Assembly (NCBI RefSeq): GCF_001625215.2
Contig: NC_030385.2
Coordinates: 46,091,598-46,155,597 of the forward strand
Origin: Daucus carota subsp. sativus
Lineage: Eukaryota > Streptophyta > Magnoliopsida > Apiales > Apiaceae
DNA length: 64,000 nucleotides
Reading direction: 5' to 3'
Program-made: the position numbers and the translations under genes
The notes under the pieces: generated by a model
Database searches by the model: none
Seen by the model: the letters and a program-made list of their open reading frames with translations, nothing else
Told to the model about the DNA's origin: nothing
Shown: positions 12,896 through 24,700 of the stretch, piece after piece
Numbering within the stretch: the first letter of the stretch is position 1
Layout of the letters: each line of letters starts with the position of its first letter

Positions 12896-13463
12896 CTCGC
12901 TGAACTCGAAGACTATTAACAACAATTAACTTCTGTGCACTGTGCCTAGGCCAGTTGGAAAGGGGGATCAACAACCTTCATAGACAGGGGACCAGAAGCC
13001 ATACATAAAGTCACATCTCCCCAATCTAATGGCTCTCATAAGAAGTTGCAATCTGGCCAGAAGCACTCCATGGAGAAGTTCTACTAGGCCTCTAGAGTCT
13101 AGTCGGCTACTGATGAGCACAAATTGCTCAACATTGTATTCATCAATCCCTTACTTTGAAAAATAACCAATGGTATTATGCATTTTAAAGATCATTATCA
13201 TATGTCTACTGATACCTAATTCAATATTAGCTCACAGAGCAACTGAGACATTGAATTCAATTACCAAAATCTACGGTCCCTTTTGCAAGGATATCAAGAA
13301 TTCATACATGTGGTACTGGTATCATGGTAGCCATAGTATAGTCATTTTCGTCGCTGATAAGACAACTTCCCTATATTTATTTCAAAAAGTAAAGGACGGC
13401 AGTACAGTTCATTGTTTTTATCTTGCAGCAACGACGTGTGAAGCAGGCAATTGCGCCTTCTCA

Positions 13464-13471
13464 GCCTATAA
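13464..13471 (+). promoter_or_regulatory. Putative TATA box of the small gene at 13540
   Basis: The sequence tataaata lies about 70 bp before the ATG at 13540. Transcription would then start near 13495 and leave a 45-nt leader, which fits a normal plant promoter. It is inferred from position only. Confidence 0.45.
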
Positions 13472-13539
13472 ATAAGCGTTGAAATTGTTGCTCCTTGCAA
13501 GCCATTTTTCATAGTTAGGGAAGCTCAACTTTGAAAGAT

Positions 13540-13725
13540 ATGATGGCTAAGATACAAACACTGAGGTTTGTGACAGAAGTTGCTCCACCGCGATTCATTT
13601 CAGTGATTAGGCGGCCCATGAAGAAACTTCTGGCCACCATTCATGAGGAAGAGAGTGAAATCACAGGCAGAAGCCTCCCTGCGTCTTTGGCTAATAGCCC
13701 AACAGACCACGAGAAGAAACTGTGA
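13540..13725 (+). CDS. Small putative plant protein, 61 aa, function unknown
   Basis: The single-exon frame begins ATGATG, so the start is either 13540 or 13543. It encodes a basic protein containing QTLRFVTEVAPP, then FISVIRRP and an acidic EEESE stretch. The phrase RFVTEVAPP is reminiscent of short conserved plant proteins of unknown role, but this comes from memory and was not searched. A TATA box lies at a suitable distance upstream, and a few hundred bases of gene-free sequence follow. There is no signal peptide or membrane segment. No function is proposed. Confidence 0.5.
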   Translation: MMAKIQTLRFVTEVAPPRFISVIRRPMKKLLATIHEEESEITGRSLPASLANSPTDHEKKL

Positions 13726-13785
13726 ACTCAGACTTTTGGCCTCGACGCATATTTTTATATTAATTAGAAAATAATGAACCAGGGC

Positions 13786-13812
13786 AGTTTGCAGTTGCAG
13801 TTGCAGTTGCAG
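13786..13812. repeat. Hexamer repeat TTGCAG
   Basis: About four units of ttgcag follow each other just after the small gene, probably in its 3' UTR. They end in the palindrome gcagcgctgc. Confidence 0.7.
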
Positions 13813-14754
13813 CGCTGCAGTGGCATGCTATCTTTACTATTCTCTTTCGAAGGACAAAATTTTCGTTCCTCAGTGTCTGCATTTTATAGACAATGATGAA
13901 CTTGGGTCTTGAGGAACTTTAGTTAACGGCTTCTCGTCTACATTTCAATGTGTAGGGAGAACAGAGTTTGTAATTTGTTTCTGTACCTTGCTTCTTTTCT
14001 TAGCATAATAAGCACCTGCAATTTTACAGGCAGTGAATGAGTATGAATATCAAGGCTCTAGTTTTCTGATGTTGTGCCTTTCATTTAGAGACATCATGCA
14101 AACAACAATACCGATGTTAAATATTTTAAAAAGGTAAAAAAAAACTTTTTTTGCATGGATTCAGATGGAACAAATCATCTGCTTCGTTACTATATTGTTG
14201 ATGATGGCTAAAAACAGAGATATAAATACTTTTGATCCCTCGGTTTCTTGCTGCGGTGCTAGGAATTGGTCTCGTTAAGGCTGTTCTCTTAGGAGACCAC
14301 TGCTCTATTCTTCAGACTCGAAACATGGTTTGATAATCTGGAGTTAGTTTGAACTACTTTTTCGAGTGACATAACTTTTTTATTTTTTATTTATAAAAGT
14401 TACTCATAAATTATTTTTATTTTTGTTATTACGTTTTTGATAACCTATTGGACATTAATGAACCAAAATTACTGAAACAAATAGTTTTTGGAGTTAAATC
14501 TGGGGACCGGGTTAACTAGGAAAAATGGAAATATAGATAGATATCACAGATTCAGAAGGCTTTTACAAACTTCTTAGTTCTTGACTTCTTGCTATCATTT
14601 ATTCTTTTCTTTTCATTTTTGAAGGAATTGCTATCATTTATTCAAAGCCTTCACATATCTGTCCTGCACACTTTATGTAAAAAAATGACGCAGATTTTGG
14701 GTAGAACAAGTCACAAGTGGTACACTGGTACTGTGGTTAGAGGTGGCCAAACGA

Positions 14755-15035
14755 ACGAGTTCAAACGGCTCGACTCGTCTCGGCTCGCCTTTTAACTCGT
14801 TGAATACCGGTACGCCGCGAGACGAGTTAAAACTCGCCTCATCTCGTTAAGCTATACGAGACGATCACGAGCCTGGGTTTGAGAAAACGCGAACGTCTCG
14901 TCTCGGCTCGAACGTATCGGCACGCACGCTCGCTCGTCTCGGAGACGTCTCGCCCGAGCTCGTCTCGTCTCGCCCGAGCTCGCCCGTGCAGACTCGCCTC
15001 GTGCAGACTCGCCCGTGCAGACTCGCTTCGTGCCC
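14755..15035. repeat. Left subterminal ctcgtctcg motif array of the hAT element
   Basis: The motif ctcgtctcg and variants (ggctcg, cgagacgag) recur many times in both orientations. They are followed by short direct repeats containing cccgtgcagactcg at about 14985-15030. In hAT elements, clustered subterminal motifs are the usual transposase binding sites. That role is inferred here. Confidence 0.7.
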
Positions 15036-15408
15036 AACGGTCGTCTCTGCTCTCTCTCTGACTCTGCTACTTTCATCACTCATCAGTCATCAGTCGCTCT
15101 CTGCTTCACTCATGTCAGCCTTCAGCCCAACGGCTACCTGCTGCTCCCAACGGCAGCCTGCAACTCTGCAACACCGCGTCTGCAAGTCTGCAACACGCCA
15201 ACGGCAACACCAACGGCTCTTAATCTCTTCCCTATAAATAACCCCGAGCATCTCCATCTCTCTCACACCGGCTCTCAAATTCTATCTCTATTCTCTTACT
15301 CTCTCTCTCTCATTCTCTTACTCTCTCGAATTTCTCCGTCACTCACATCCGGCGAGCTTAAAATTATCCGGCGAGTTATAATATATTCCGACAAGCTTTG
15401 TTTTACAA

Positions 15409-17604
15409 ATGGCTGAAGGCACAGGCACACGATCATCACAAGGATCCAGCCAAGCTACTTCGATGCGACCCCCTCGACCCAATACTCTCGAACCTGGTTA
15501 GTTTTTAAAATTTATTTAATTTTGCTTTTTAAGTGTTTTACTAATTTTATATCCGATATTAATTGATATATGTTTAATTTTTGTAGGCAATGCTTCGGGT
15601 TCGCTCTCATCATATGTATGGAACTATTTTTCCCGAGAAAAAATACCGGAAGATCCGAGTCATTATAGACTTTTTTGTTTACTTTGCATCGAAAAGGGCA
15701 AAAATCCATCACCTTTGATGCATCCTAAAGGGGCCGGTACGGGTGGACTTGATCGTCATTTGAAAAAACATCACGGAATAACGAAGGAAAATCACGAGAG
15801 TGGAGCGGCACGTGGAGGTACACCGCAACAAACTCAAATTGGTGGTTTTATGACCTCGTCTCCCGGTGGAGGTATGCCTTTCGCTTATAATCGAGATAGA
15901 ATGATCGAACAATTTGCCACTTATGTTACGTTAGATGAGTTACCTTTTTCACATGGAGAAAGTGAAAATTTAGAACACATGATAAAAACTAGCATAAATC
16001 CCGCATTTAAAAGAATTCCTAGGAACACACTTAAACGTCACACACAAAAACAATATTATGGTCAACGAGCACAATTAATAGAATATTTTCATGATTTTGA
16101 TGGTATGGTTTCTTTAACTAGTGATTGTTGGAGTTCAAGTCAAGGTGAGCCATTTATTTGTGTTACCGTGCATTGGATTGATTCTGACTATTATTTACAA
16201 AAACGAATAATTGCATTTGATGTTATGGATGAGAAACACACCGGTTACAACATTAAACAAAGAATTTTAGAAACAATAAATGAATTTAATTTGCTTCACA
16301 AGGTGTTTACGATATCCTTAGATAATGCCTCTTCGAACAATAAAGCTATGGAATATATTAGGAATGATATTCCCACTATAATAGATGGCGTTTTTTTGCA
16401 TGTTAGATGTTGTGCACATATTATTAATTTATCGGCCCAAAAAGGAATTTCACAAATAACTTTATTGTTGGAACCCATTAGAAAAATAGTTAAGTATTTA
16501 CGTTTAGCACACTCCACAAGATCTAAATATAAAAAATTGTGTAGAGAAAACGGGTTAAGGCCGAAGAAGTGGGCTATTGATTGTCCAACGAGATGGAGTT
16601 CGACTTATAAATTACTAAAAGAGGCAATTAAATATAAGGTAGATATCACCGAGTTGTATAATTCCGACTCGAGAAACCAAAATGAAGATGGATTAATTAC
16701 CGAAACGCAATGGGAGCTAGCAACTAGCGTACGTGATATACTTGAATGTTATGCACATGCTACTAATGTTTTTTCTTATGTTTATGAACCAAATGTGCAT
16801 CATGTTATTATTGAATGTGTTAGTATTGTTACTACTTTACGTGAATATGAAAAAAATCGTCATTTTGGTAATATTATTTTTGACATGAAAGTTAAGTGGA
16901 TTGAATATTTTTCGGAGTTCCCTTATATTTATGGTGTTGCATGTCTTCTTGATCCCGGTGTTAGAATGGAAGGTTTGGAAAATATGTTAGAACATTATTA
17001 CGAAGTTTTAGGTGTTCAATATGATTATACTCTTTATGTAAGTAATTGTTTAAATTTATTACATCGTCTTATAGATATATATACTCCCAAAACTCCAAAT
17101 GTTGTATAACCTAAATCTAGTGGTGCTAGTAGGTTTAATAGTAGAATTAGTGGTATATTAACAAAAAAACAAAAGGTTAGAATTTCAACTACATCTACCA
17201 CATCTACACAATCTTGTTCAACTAACATGGTTCGTGAGTTTTTTTCTTATAATTATGAGTTAGATGAGGATTTTTCGATATTAACGTGGTGGAAGAATCA
17301 TGAGAATCAATTTCCGGTTTTAGCTAAAATTGCGAGAGACATTTTAGTAGTTCCCGCTTCTACAATTGCATCGGAGTCCGCTTTTAGTGCGGGAAGAAGA
17401 GTATTGGACGAAAAAAGATCAAGTCTATCTCCGGATGTCGTAAAAATATTAGTTTGTAAAAAAGATTGGGATCAAGCCGCAAAAAGACAACAAGGAAGGA
17501 AAGAAGATGACTCGGAAGGAGAAGACGATGTTTGGATGACAATGGACACTTCATCGGAATCGGGCACGTCGGCTATTCCAGAACAAGAAGAAGAAGAAGA
17601 ATAA
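15409..17604 (+). pseudogene. hAT transposase with BED zinc finger and one in-frame stop
   Basis: Exon 1 (15409-15496) joins exon 2 (from 15587) in frame through a GT..AG intron. The product has a Ser-rich N-terminus, a BED-type zinc finger (YRLFCLLC ... GLDRHLKKHH) and a central RNase H-like region with LTSDCWSS, ISLDNASSNN and HVRCCAHIINL. The C-terminal hAT dimerisation domain contains VPASTIASESAFSAGRR. The frame runs to 17106, meets a single TAA at 17107-17109, and continues open in the same frame to the end at 17604. Apart from that stop the gene looks complete, at about 700 codons. Either the copy is recently dead, or the stop is a sequencing error. It then depends on another copy for movement. 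Confidence 0.85.
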
Positions 17605-18017
17605 AAAATTAGTTTTGTGTTTTAGATTTATATTTCAATTTAAATGTAATTTTTTATTTTTATTTTGTTTTGAATGTAAATGCGGTTTGTTCCGTTTTTT
17701 TAGAGAGGAGTCCTCTCAAATCAGTTGTAATTTTTTTTAATTAATAAAATAAATAGAGGTACCGTCCTCTTTTTTTTATTACATAATAAATTAATAAAAA
17801 TTAAATAATATATATTTGAAGTAGAAGTGCACGGCTACTGCCTACTGGTACAGGAAATTGGAAAACCAAAAAAAGCAAGTCAACAGCACTGTAAAACAAA
17901 AGAAGACGAGTTTGGCGAGTTGGTCCCCTTAGCCCACACACAGACACAGTGCCCCTGCGTAAATGAACTGTCCAGCTACAGCCTACAAGCCTACAAGCTC
18001 CAACTGCAGAAGAAAAA

Positions 18018-18190
18018 ATATATATAACTCGTCTAACTCGCCAAAACTCGCGAGTTGGACGCGAGTTTAATATTTTGAGATTCGTCTCGGCTCGTCTCGT
18101 CTCGCTAGTCTTACACGAGACGTCCACGAGTTCAACTTCATCAACTCGTCTCGCCTCCGACTCGTCTCGTCACGGGACGCCCGTGTGGCC
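18018..18190. repeat. Right subterminal ctcgtctcg motif array of the hAT element
   Basis: The same motif family as at the left end is packed into the last 180 bp: aactcg, ggctcgtctcgtctcg, cacgagacg. It mirrors the left array and lies next to the terminal repeat. Likely transposase binding region, by analogy. Confidence 0.65.
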
Positions 18191-18323
18191 ACCACTAACT
18201 GTGGTACATACTACATACTACATATTGAGAGTACCATGGATTTTGTACCATATTAGTCGTACTTGGTTTACATTAACACTGGTCATTTGCTGAGTTGGTC
18301 GAGATTTGAGATTATGCTTTGAA

Positions 18324-19797
18324 GAGTAAACTGCATAGTGTGTACCTCAAGTTTGGACAAACTGCAAAATGTGTACCTGATATTTTAATAATGCGAAATG
18401 TGTACCTCTGTTTCAGATTCTGCTGCAATATGTATACTTCTGTTAAATGACCGTTAAGTTGCCGTTAACCGTGCATTGAGTTCAGTGGACCATGCGTTCC
18501 TTCACTCATAAACATGTTAACAAATTTACTTTAATAATTATTAATTTGAAAAAAATACCGATCCTTATTTAAGAAATATTTATTTTGAAATCTGAGTTAT
18601 TAAGGTAATTACGTTTAATAATTTTTAATAAATGTATTAAAATTTTATTTTCTCATGTAAATTGCAAGTTATTTGGTTATCTATTTGTATCATTAAAATT
18701 CTAAAATTAAAAGTTTAGTCGATTGATATTTAGGCTAAAGATCTTCTTAATCTATAATATATTTTAATTAACCTTTTCATTATAATTGAATAATTATAAC
18801 TAAAATATTAATAATTTGGGTAGCTTTACGTCGGTATTTGGGTTTATTGCCTTCATAATATATAACATATTTTGATGGTCTTTTTTACTATTAATAAAAT
18901 ATATAATTCTGAATAAATTATTAATTAGTCACTATAAAAAATTTATTGAACATATTAAATAAAACCTCATTCAAGACATCTGACTTAAATATATTAACAC
19001 AAACACATTTATTGATTATTTAAAAATATACATCTAATATTAATTAAAAAAAATATTATTTATCATAATTAAATATTTCTAATATAGATAATAAAATAAT
19101 AATATTATAAATCATTTGTGCATGACAAGTGTTTTAGTGTGTTATTAATAATGCAATATTACTAGTGATTAGCCTGTGATTGATCTTATTTATTTAAATG
19201 TATGGTTTAAAAATTCTAATGATATTAAACTTAATAATATTAGATTTATTTATATTAATTATATTTTAATTAGAGTACAAAACAGTCGCATTCAAAGACA
19301 CGATGAGGAAAAAGATATATTAATTCAATGAATAAAATACTATTCCCTCCGTTTCATATTATTTCTCTCATTTGATATGTTGGAATTGTCGATAACATAA
19401 GATAAATTACTAATTTACAACTAATTTATAAGATTAAATATATTCATGAGTGATTTACGAGTACTTTCGTACGATGAAATTTTTTATATTTAATATTAAT
19501 TTGAAATAAAAGATATTAATGATCAAATGTGTGTGTTGACGAGCGTGATAAAGAGAAGCATAAAAAATATTATGATACGATGGAGCAGTATTTACAATAG
19601 AACTACAGAAGCGTGCGCCCGAGCTTGGACACTTTCCAAATCAACAGCTTTGGTTAACGGCGTTAACATGAGAGTTAACCCTCGTACACATATTGCACTG
19701 AACAATAAAATTGGAGTACACATCTTGCATTATTAAAACTAGAAGTACATACTCTACATTTTGCTCAAACTTAAGGTACACGTTATGCATTTTACTC
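18324..19797. mobile_element. Non-autonomous MULE with long TIRs, 1474 bp
   Basis: The ends are inverted repeats of well over 100 bp. The left end gagtaaactgcatagtgtgtac matches the complement of the right end, and both arms continue through aatgtgtac-type phrases to gttaac-rich sequence. The direct duplication atgctttgaa flanks it at 18314-18323 and 19798-19807. Long TIRs and a 9-10 bp duplication are typical of Mutator-like elements. The inside is AT-rich with no transposase. A Stowaway-like terminus at about 19343 has no visible partner. Confidence 0.8.
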
Positions 19798-19935
19798 ATG
19801 CTTTGAAATGTTTTGTAAACAAGCAACTATAAAGATGCCAAGCTTCGCAACTCTGTCTACAAGTTAGAGAAAGCACTTGATGATTGATTGATAGTTGTCG
19901 ATCAGAATTGCCAAAACTCTACATTAGAAATATTA

Positions 19936-20191
19936 CTCCATCCATTCCTCTCATTTGTTTACATTGGGAGATGGGGGCTCGGCACGTATTCTAATGCTCT
20001 TGTAAAACGTAGTTCCATAAATTATTTTGAACTTTTTTTCTTCTGAATAAAAATTTGATGTTTAAATTTTTATACAAGAAAAAAATAATTTCAAAATAAA
20101 TTATAAAACTATATTATATATGCGTTTTAAAATGCGTATCAAGTCGTGTGAAAAAACTGTAAACAAATGAGATGAGAGGGACAGAGGGATT
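19936..20191. mobile_element. Stowaway-like MITE
   Basis: The left arm ctccatccattcctctcatt with tgtttaca is the inverted partner of tgtaaacaaatgagatgaga plus gggacagaggga on the right. TA borders lie at 19934-19935 and 20192-20193. There is no coding sequence. Confidence 0.7.
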
Positions 20192-20199
20192 ATATTTTA

Positions 20200-21290
20200 C
20201 CTTTTCTTCGTTAATAGGAGTAGTAGTTTTAACACGTTTCTTAGGGGAGCTCCTCTTGTAAGCCGTAGCTCTATAAAATAAAATACTCTGCCGAACGCGA
20301 AACCTGAAAAAACCTGAATATAATATTATATATATAATTTTATAATTTTGTATATAATTTTATATATTATGTATTATATATATATTATTGTATAAATTTT
20401 AGAACATATATTTATTGTTAATCTAAAAATTGACTAATAATTAAATTCAATAAAATTAGATTATAGAATAATTCAAAAAGATAATGTAGTGAATAAAATA
20501 TTATCAATAGATAAATATTTTTAATTGGATTGATTGATAAAATTTTAATTATACATATGTAAACCAAATTGATATTGCCATATAATGATTAAAGTTGGAA
20601 TATTCAAATTCATCTTCAATTAGTGTTTCATGTGGTGCGTGCGCTTTTGAGTTCTTGCGATATTTATAATTATAAATTTTCAAATTTTGGGTTCGGGTTT
20701 TGGGTTTCCAATCCAAAAAAATTCAGGTTTCGGGTAATACCTGAATCTCATCGGAAATCCATTGGATTGAGTTCGAATATTCATTTTTGGTTATTTTTCG
20801 AGTTAAGGTTGGGCTCGTATATGGATAAAATTTTCGGGTTTGGATATGGATTTTTCATACCTGATCCGATCCGATTGTTATTTCTAGAGAAATGGGTGGA
20901 GTGATGAGACTCGTTGATTTTTAATGTATAAAAAGAAGATAGTATAGTAAAAGTAATGTGAAAAAGATATAAAAATGAAGAAATGATAAGTCACATTAAT
21001 TATTTTTGATAAATTTTAAAATGTAAAAAATAGAATAAAACACCGAACAAGAAAGAAAGAGTAAAGAAATGATACACGAGGTCCAAAGATCCAACAATAA
21101 ATAGTGTGCACCCACAAATTGACCAAATTACAAAAGAGTAGTTGGACTTTGTGTAACAAATCCCCCCTTTCCTTTCTTCTATTTTATTCATCACATCACG
21201 CGCTTATCCCCCCTCCTTTATTTCTCCTCTCGATAACGATTTTATACCCGATTTTACTCCCTAATTTACACACACGACACACACACTCCT
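20200..21290. other. AT-rich spacer before the ILP1-like gene
   Basis: It holds AT-rich sequence and, at 20680-20880, G/T-rich phrases such as gggttcgggttttgggtttc with an inverted counterpart near 20295. These may be remains of an unidentified element. The last part is the promoter of the next gene and includes CA- and GA-rich leader sequence. No gene was recognised. Confidence 0.4.
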
Positions 21291-21295
21291 CTTCT

Positions 21296-21350
21296 ACGAG
21301 AGCGAGAGAGAGAGACTGAGAGAGGGAGAGAGAGAGCTTGCGAGAGAGAG
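21296..21350 (+). repeat. GA-rich 5' leader repeat
   Basis: An imperfect run of gagaga units reaches right up to the ATG at 21351. GA/CT tracts are common in plant 5' UTRs. Confidence 0.75.
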
Positions 21351-21744
21351 ATGAGGGAAGAAGGTATAAGCTCATCCGGAGATCCGTTAATTGCTCCGAC
21401 TCCTGCTGCCAGGTGAGCAAACCCTAGATCACTAATTACGATTTAATATGTCTGATTTGTTTAATTATATGTAATTGTTGATTGTGTTGTGACATTGAGC
21501 TAGGGTTTTGTAATTTGCGGTATAATTTTTGTGTTTTTTTTAAATTTTTATGGATAATTGAGGTGTTTGATATTTCAATTGGCTTGAATTGTGACCTTAT
21601 TCATTGCATGTGTAGTTTGTTAATTGGTATTGAATCTGCGTGTGTTGTTTTGTTCGAATTTAATACTGTTTGATTCGCTATTGCCATTTCCCCCAATTTT
21701 TTGATACAAATATTTGGCATTCACTTGTGTAGTTCCCTCACAGT

Positions 21745-21798
<54 letters not shown>

Positions 21799-24700
21799 CT
21801 AATGTCTGACAATTCACTAAATATGTATAATAGGTTGAATGTTTAAATGAAAAAGAACTAATTCATTAATTTGAAAATATAAGTTTCATGGTTTGTAGAG
21901 TGTGTGGGGTAACCTGATCTGTATTTGAGTAGAAGCGTGTGTATATTTACATATATAATTATGAGTAATTTTTTTGAATTTTTTTCCCTTATAGCTCTGC
22001 AGGGGCATCGTCTCCGGCTGTTCCTACTAATGTTGGCAGTATAGACTGGTTAGGTTATGGACAGAGTTCCAAAGCAGCTTCTGTATCCCGGATAGTCTCC
22101 CGCTCTGCGAGGCCTTCTTTGAGTACAAGTGCTGGTGGTTCAGCTCTTGGATCATCACAGCCTTCGTGCAGGCCATGGGAAAGGGGTGATTTACTACGAC
22201 GCTTATCAACTTTCAATCCTTTAAACTGGTCTGGAAAGCCTAAGGTCTATCTTCTCTTTTGTTGGCGCTCATTTATACATGTATCTAATGTTGCTAAACT
22301 TGCATAGAGTAGATTATCTGTATTGTGTTTATTTGAAATAAAGATATAATTAGTCACTTAAGTAGCGACGTTTAATGGTACACTGATCCAGGACCAGGAG
22401 TGCTGTTGAGATTTCTTGAGACATGTGATCGTGATAAGTTGTGATATTTTGAACATTCATTTTCTTGGGCCGCATATGGATGCTTCATGCTTGTATTTTA
22501 CTTCTTGTTATGCACTAGTTTTTTTTCTATATTTTTTTTCCTGGATCTTTCTTTTCAAGTTTTCTAAGTATTTTCTTAATGCAGAGTGAAAATCCAGGAA
22601 ATTTATAAATACCTGTTTGCATTAGTTTATAGAGATAGAGTGGAGCAGGGAATTGCTGGAGCCTATTTGTTAGACTGGTTTCAGGTCATTTAAATGCTCA
22701 TGAATCTATGTTTAATTCCTGCAAAATGGACAACGGAATATACTGTGTCAATGTATGCATCAAAGAAATAATTAACTAACAATTTCATATCGGCCAGGGA
22801 ATGGTTTAGTTTATATATAAGAAATGCTACTCATGGCAGGGATCCTTCCACAGCAGAATCTGCCATATTAGATAACTAAAGTACCCTGTTGAAGTTTGCA
22901 TACCACCTTCTCATCCTCCTTGAGCAGCTGCTTAAACAAGGCTCTTTCTAAGCACAATCTCTTATTACAGTGTTTGCATATCCCGTAGTCCAACCCTAAA
23001 TGGAAGAAGTATGTCAAATGTGATGATAGCATATGGCCTATCATCTTGACCTTATATATATATTTTTAATTTTGTAATATTATTTTAATGTAGGCTGCCA
23101 GTTCATTGGCTTGTGCCAGAAGAGGTTGGGTAAACGTGGGTGTTGATAAAATTGAGTGCGAGTCTTGCAGTGCAAACTTGAAATTTAGTGCACCGTCGAC
23201 CTGGATGTCTACACAAGGTGAAGTTTCTATTAACTTTATATATGTATTTTTTGAGGCTATCATCATTGTTACTATTTGCCCATGTTCTTTTTGGGATAAT
23301 CTCTATGTATTCTTTTGCATCCCTCTCCACAGTACTCTGTTAAAAAAACTCTATACTCTAATCTCGAAGTTACCTATATATAAATGTTTTCAAAACTATC
23401 AATTCACAGAAGACTGCTAATGTCAATTGAAAGGCAGTTTATTTTGAAAAAAAATCCCTAATTTTTAAAATGAGGAAAACAGTCAAGGACTTTGCAGATG
23501 AGCTTATACCTAGTTTAGAATTATCACTACAATATTTAATGGTGGTTTTGCGGTGATTGAGAGTTGAATTGGATCAAGCTTAAGTGGCGACTTTTTAGAA
23601 TGATACTCATATCAGAAGTAGTTTATATCTGTATTGTGGTGCAATGATATAAAAAGCTGTTTAGGCAATAATTTCATTTCCAGGAGGAGGTTAAACATTA
23701 TTCCTAAAAGGTTCGTCGAAATTTATATGGTTCCATAATTTGTTTTCCTAACAATCTAGACATTTTCAGGCTACAAAATCAAATAATTTAACTGGCAATG
23801 TGTACCTGTCAGGATGTTTATCCCTTTGACGATGTATCCAAGTTCTAACTGTAAATTTTTTTTTTAGAAGTATTATTTTTCCTTTTGCATGGTTTATCCT
23901 GGGCTATCCTCTGTTCATTGTCTTAGCTGTAAAGTTTTTGGCAGACTGAATCATGGGTTGCAAGCTGTCTTGTTACATCGCTTACTTGTATATATTTTCC
24001 ATTCGATAGCTGAAAGTGCAGGGGAAGAATTTGCTAAAAAGCTTGATGGAGGACACAGAATAAATTGCCCCTGGAGAGGGAACATCTGTGCAGAGAGTTT
24101 AGTCCAGTTCCCTCCTACTCCTCCTTCAGCTTTGGTTGGCGGTTACAAGGATCGCTGCGATGGGCTTCTCCAGTTTCTTTCCCTTCCAATTGTGGCCGCG
24201 TCTGCCATAGAACAGATGAAAGCTTCTCGAAGTCTGGAACTTGAACGTTTTCTGGATCAGTTGCAGGATCTTACTGTTGGGGATTCTGGCCTTAAGGCAG
24301 ATGTTTTACCTCAAACAGAGGCTAACAGAGAAGAGGTTTCCTCTGTCTATACCCATGTAAGATTACATATGAGGAATTCAATATGGGTTAAGTTTTTAAC
24401 TTAATGTCTTTATTGTTCTGTTAACCAACATTCTTTGCCTTTTTTCAATTTCAGGCCCAGAAACTCATAAGCTTATGTGGGTGGGAGCCAAGGTGGCTTC
24501 CAAACATTCAAGATTGTGAAGAGCACTCTGCTCAATCAGCTAGGAATGGATACTCCGTGGACCATAAAGACTCTGGTAACCTGAATGATCCCGGGCTTGG
24601 GAAAAAGGCATTGTCTTCTTCAACAAAAAAGGATTCCAAAAAGAAAGAAGTAATGTGCTCCAAGTCAAACGGTGATTCGCGGTCTCCATTGCTAGATTGT

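Larger units (their letters stand above)
8264..13460. other. Gene-poor AT-rich spacer with MITEs
   Basis: No convincing protein gene was found here. The part next to 8263 is the kinesin promoter and 5' leader. The rest holds a Tourist-like MITE, two adjacent Stowaway-like MITEs, a long TTA microsatellite, a foldback element, and diverged fragments near 10830-10990 and 11265-11370 that share phrases such as ggttataattgtc with the 8815 element. Open frames here are short and lack family motifs. Confidence 0.6.
14738..18197 (+). mobile_element. hAT superfamily DNA transposon, 3460 bp, with 8-bp TSD
   Basis: The exact duplication actgtggt flanks the element at 14730-14737 and 18198-18205. The ends are short inverted repeats: tagaggtggccaaac on the left and the complement of tagtggtggccacac on the right. 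Both subterminal regions are crowded with ctcgtctcg motifs. A transposase gene lies between. Eight-bp duplications, short TIRs and a BED-finger transposase place it in the hAT (Ac/Tam3-like) group. Perfect target copies and a long open transposase suggest fairly recent insertion. Confidence 0.95.

Noticed and set aside
13170-13475. 101-codon frame with a hydrophobic N-terminus, just before the small gene
   Set aside because: It overlaps the TATA box of the following gene, has no recognisable motif, and its hydrophobic start is simply ATT-rich DNA.
14852-15278. Several overlapping Arg/Ser/Thr-rich frames on both strands
   Set aside because: They arise from the GC-rich ctcgtctcg repeats and leader of the hAT element, not from genes.
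19343-19380. Stowaway-like terminus inside the MULE
   Set aside because: No matching inverted partner was found, so it cannot be called an element.
20623-20904. 93-codon frame with Phe/Gly-rich repeats
   Set aside because: The composition comes from the G/T-rich phrases gggttcgggttttggg and has no upstream gene signals.
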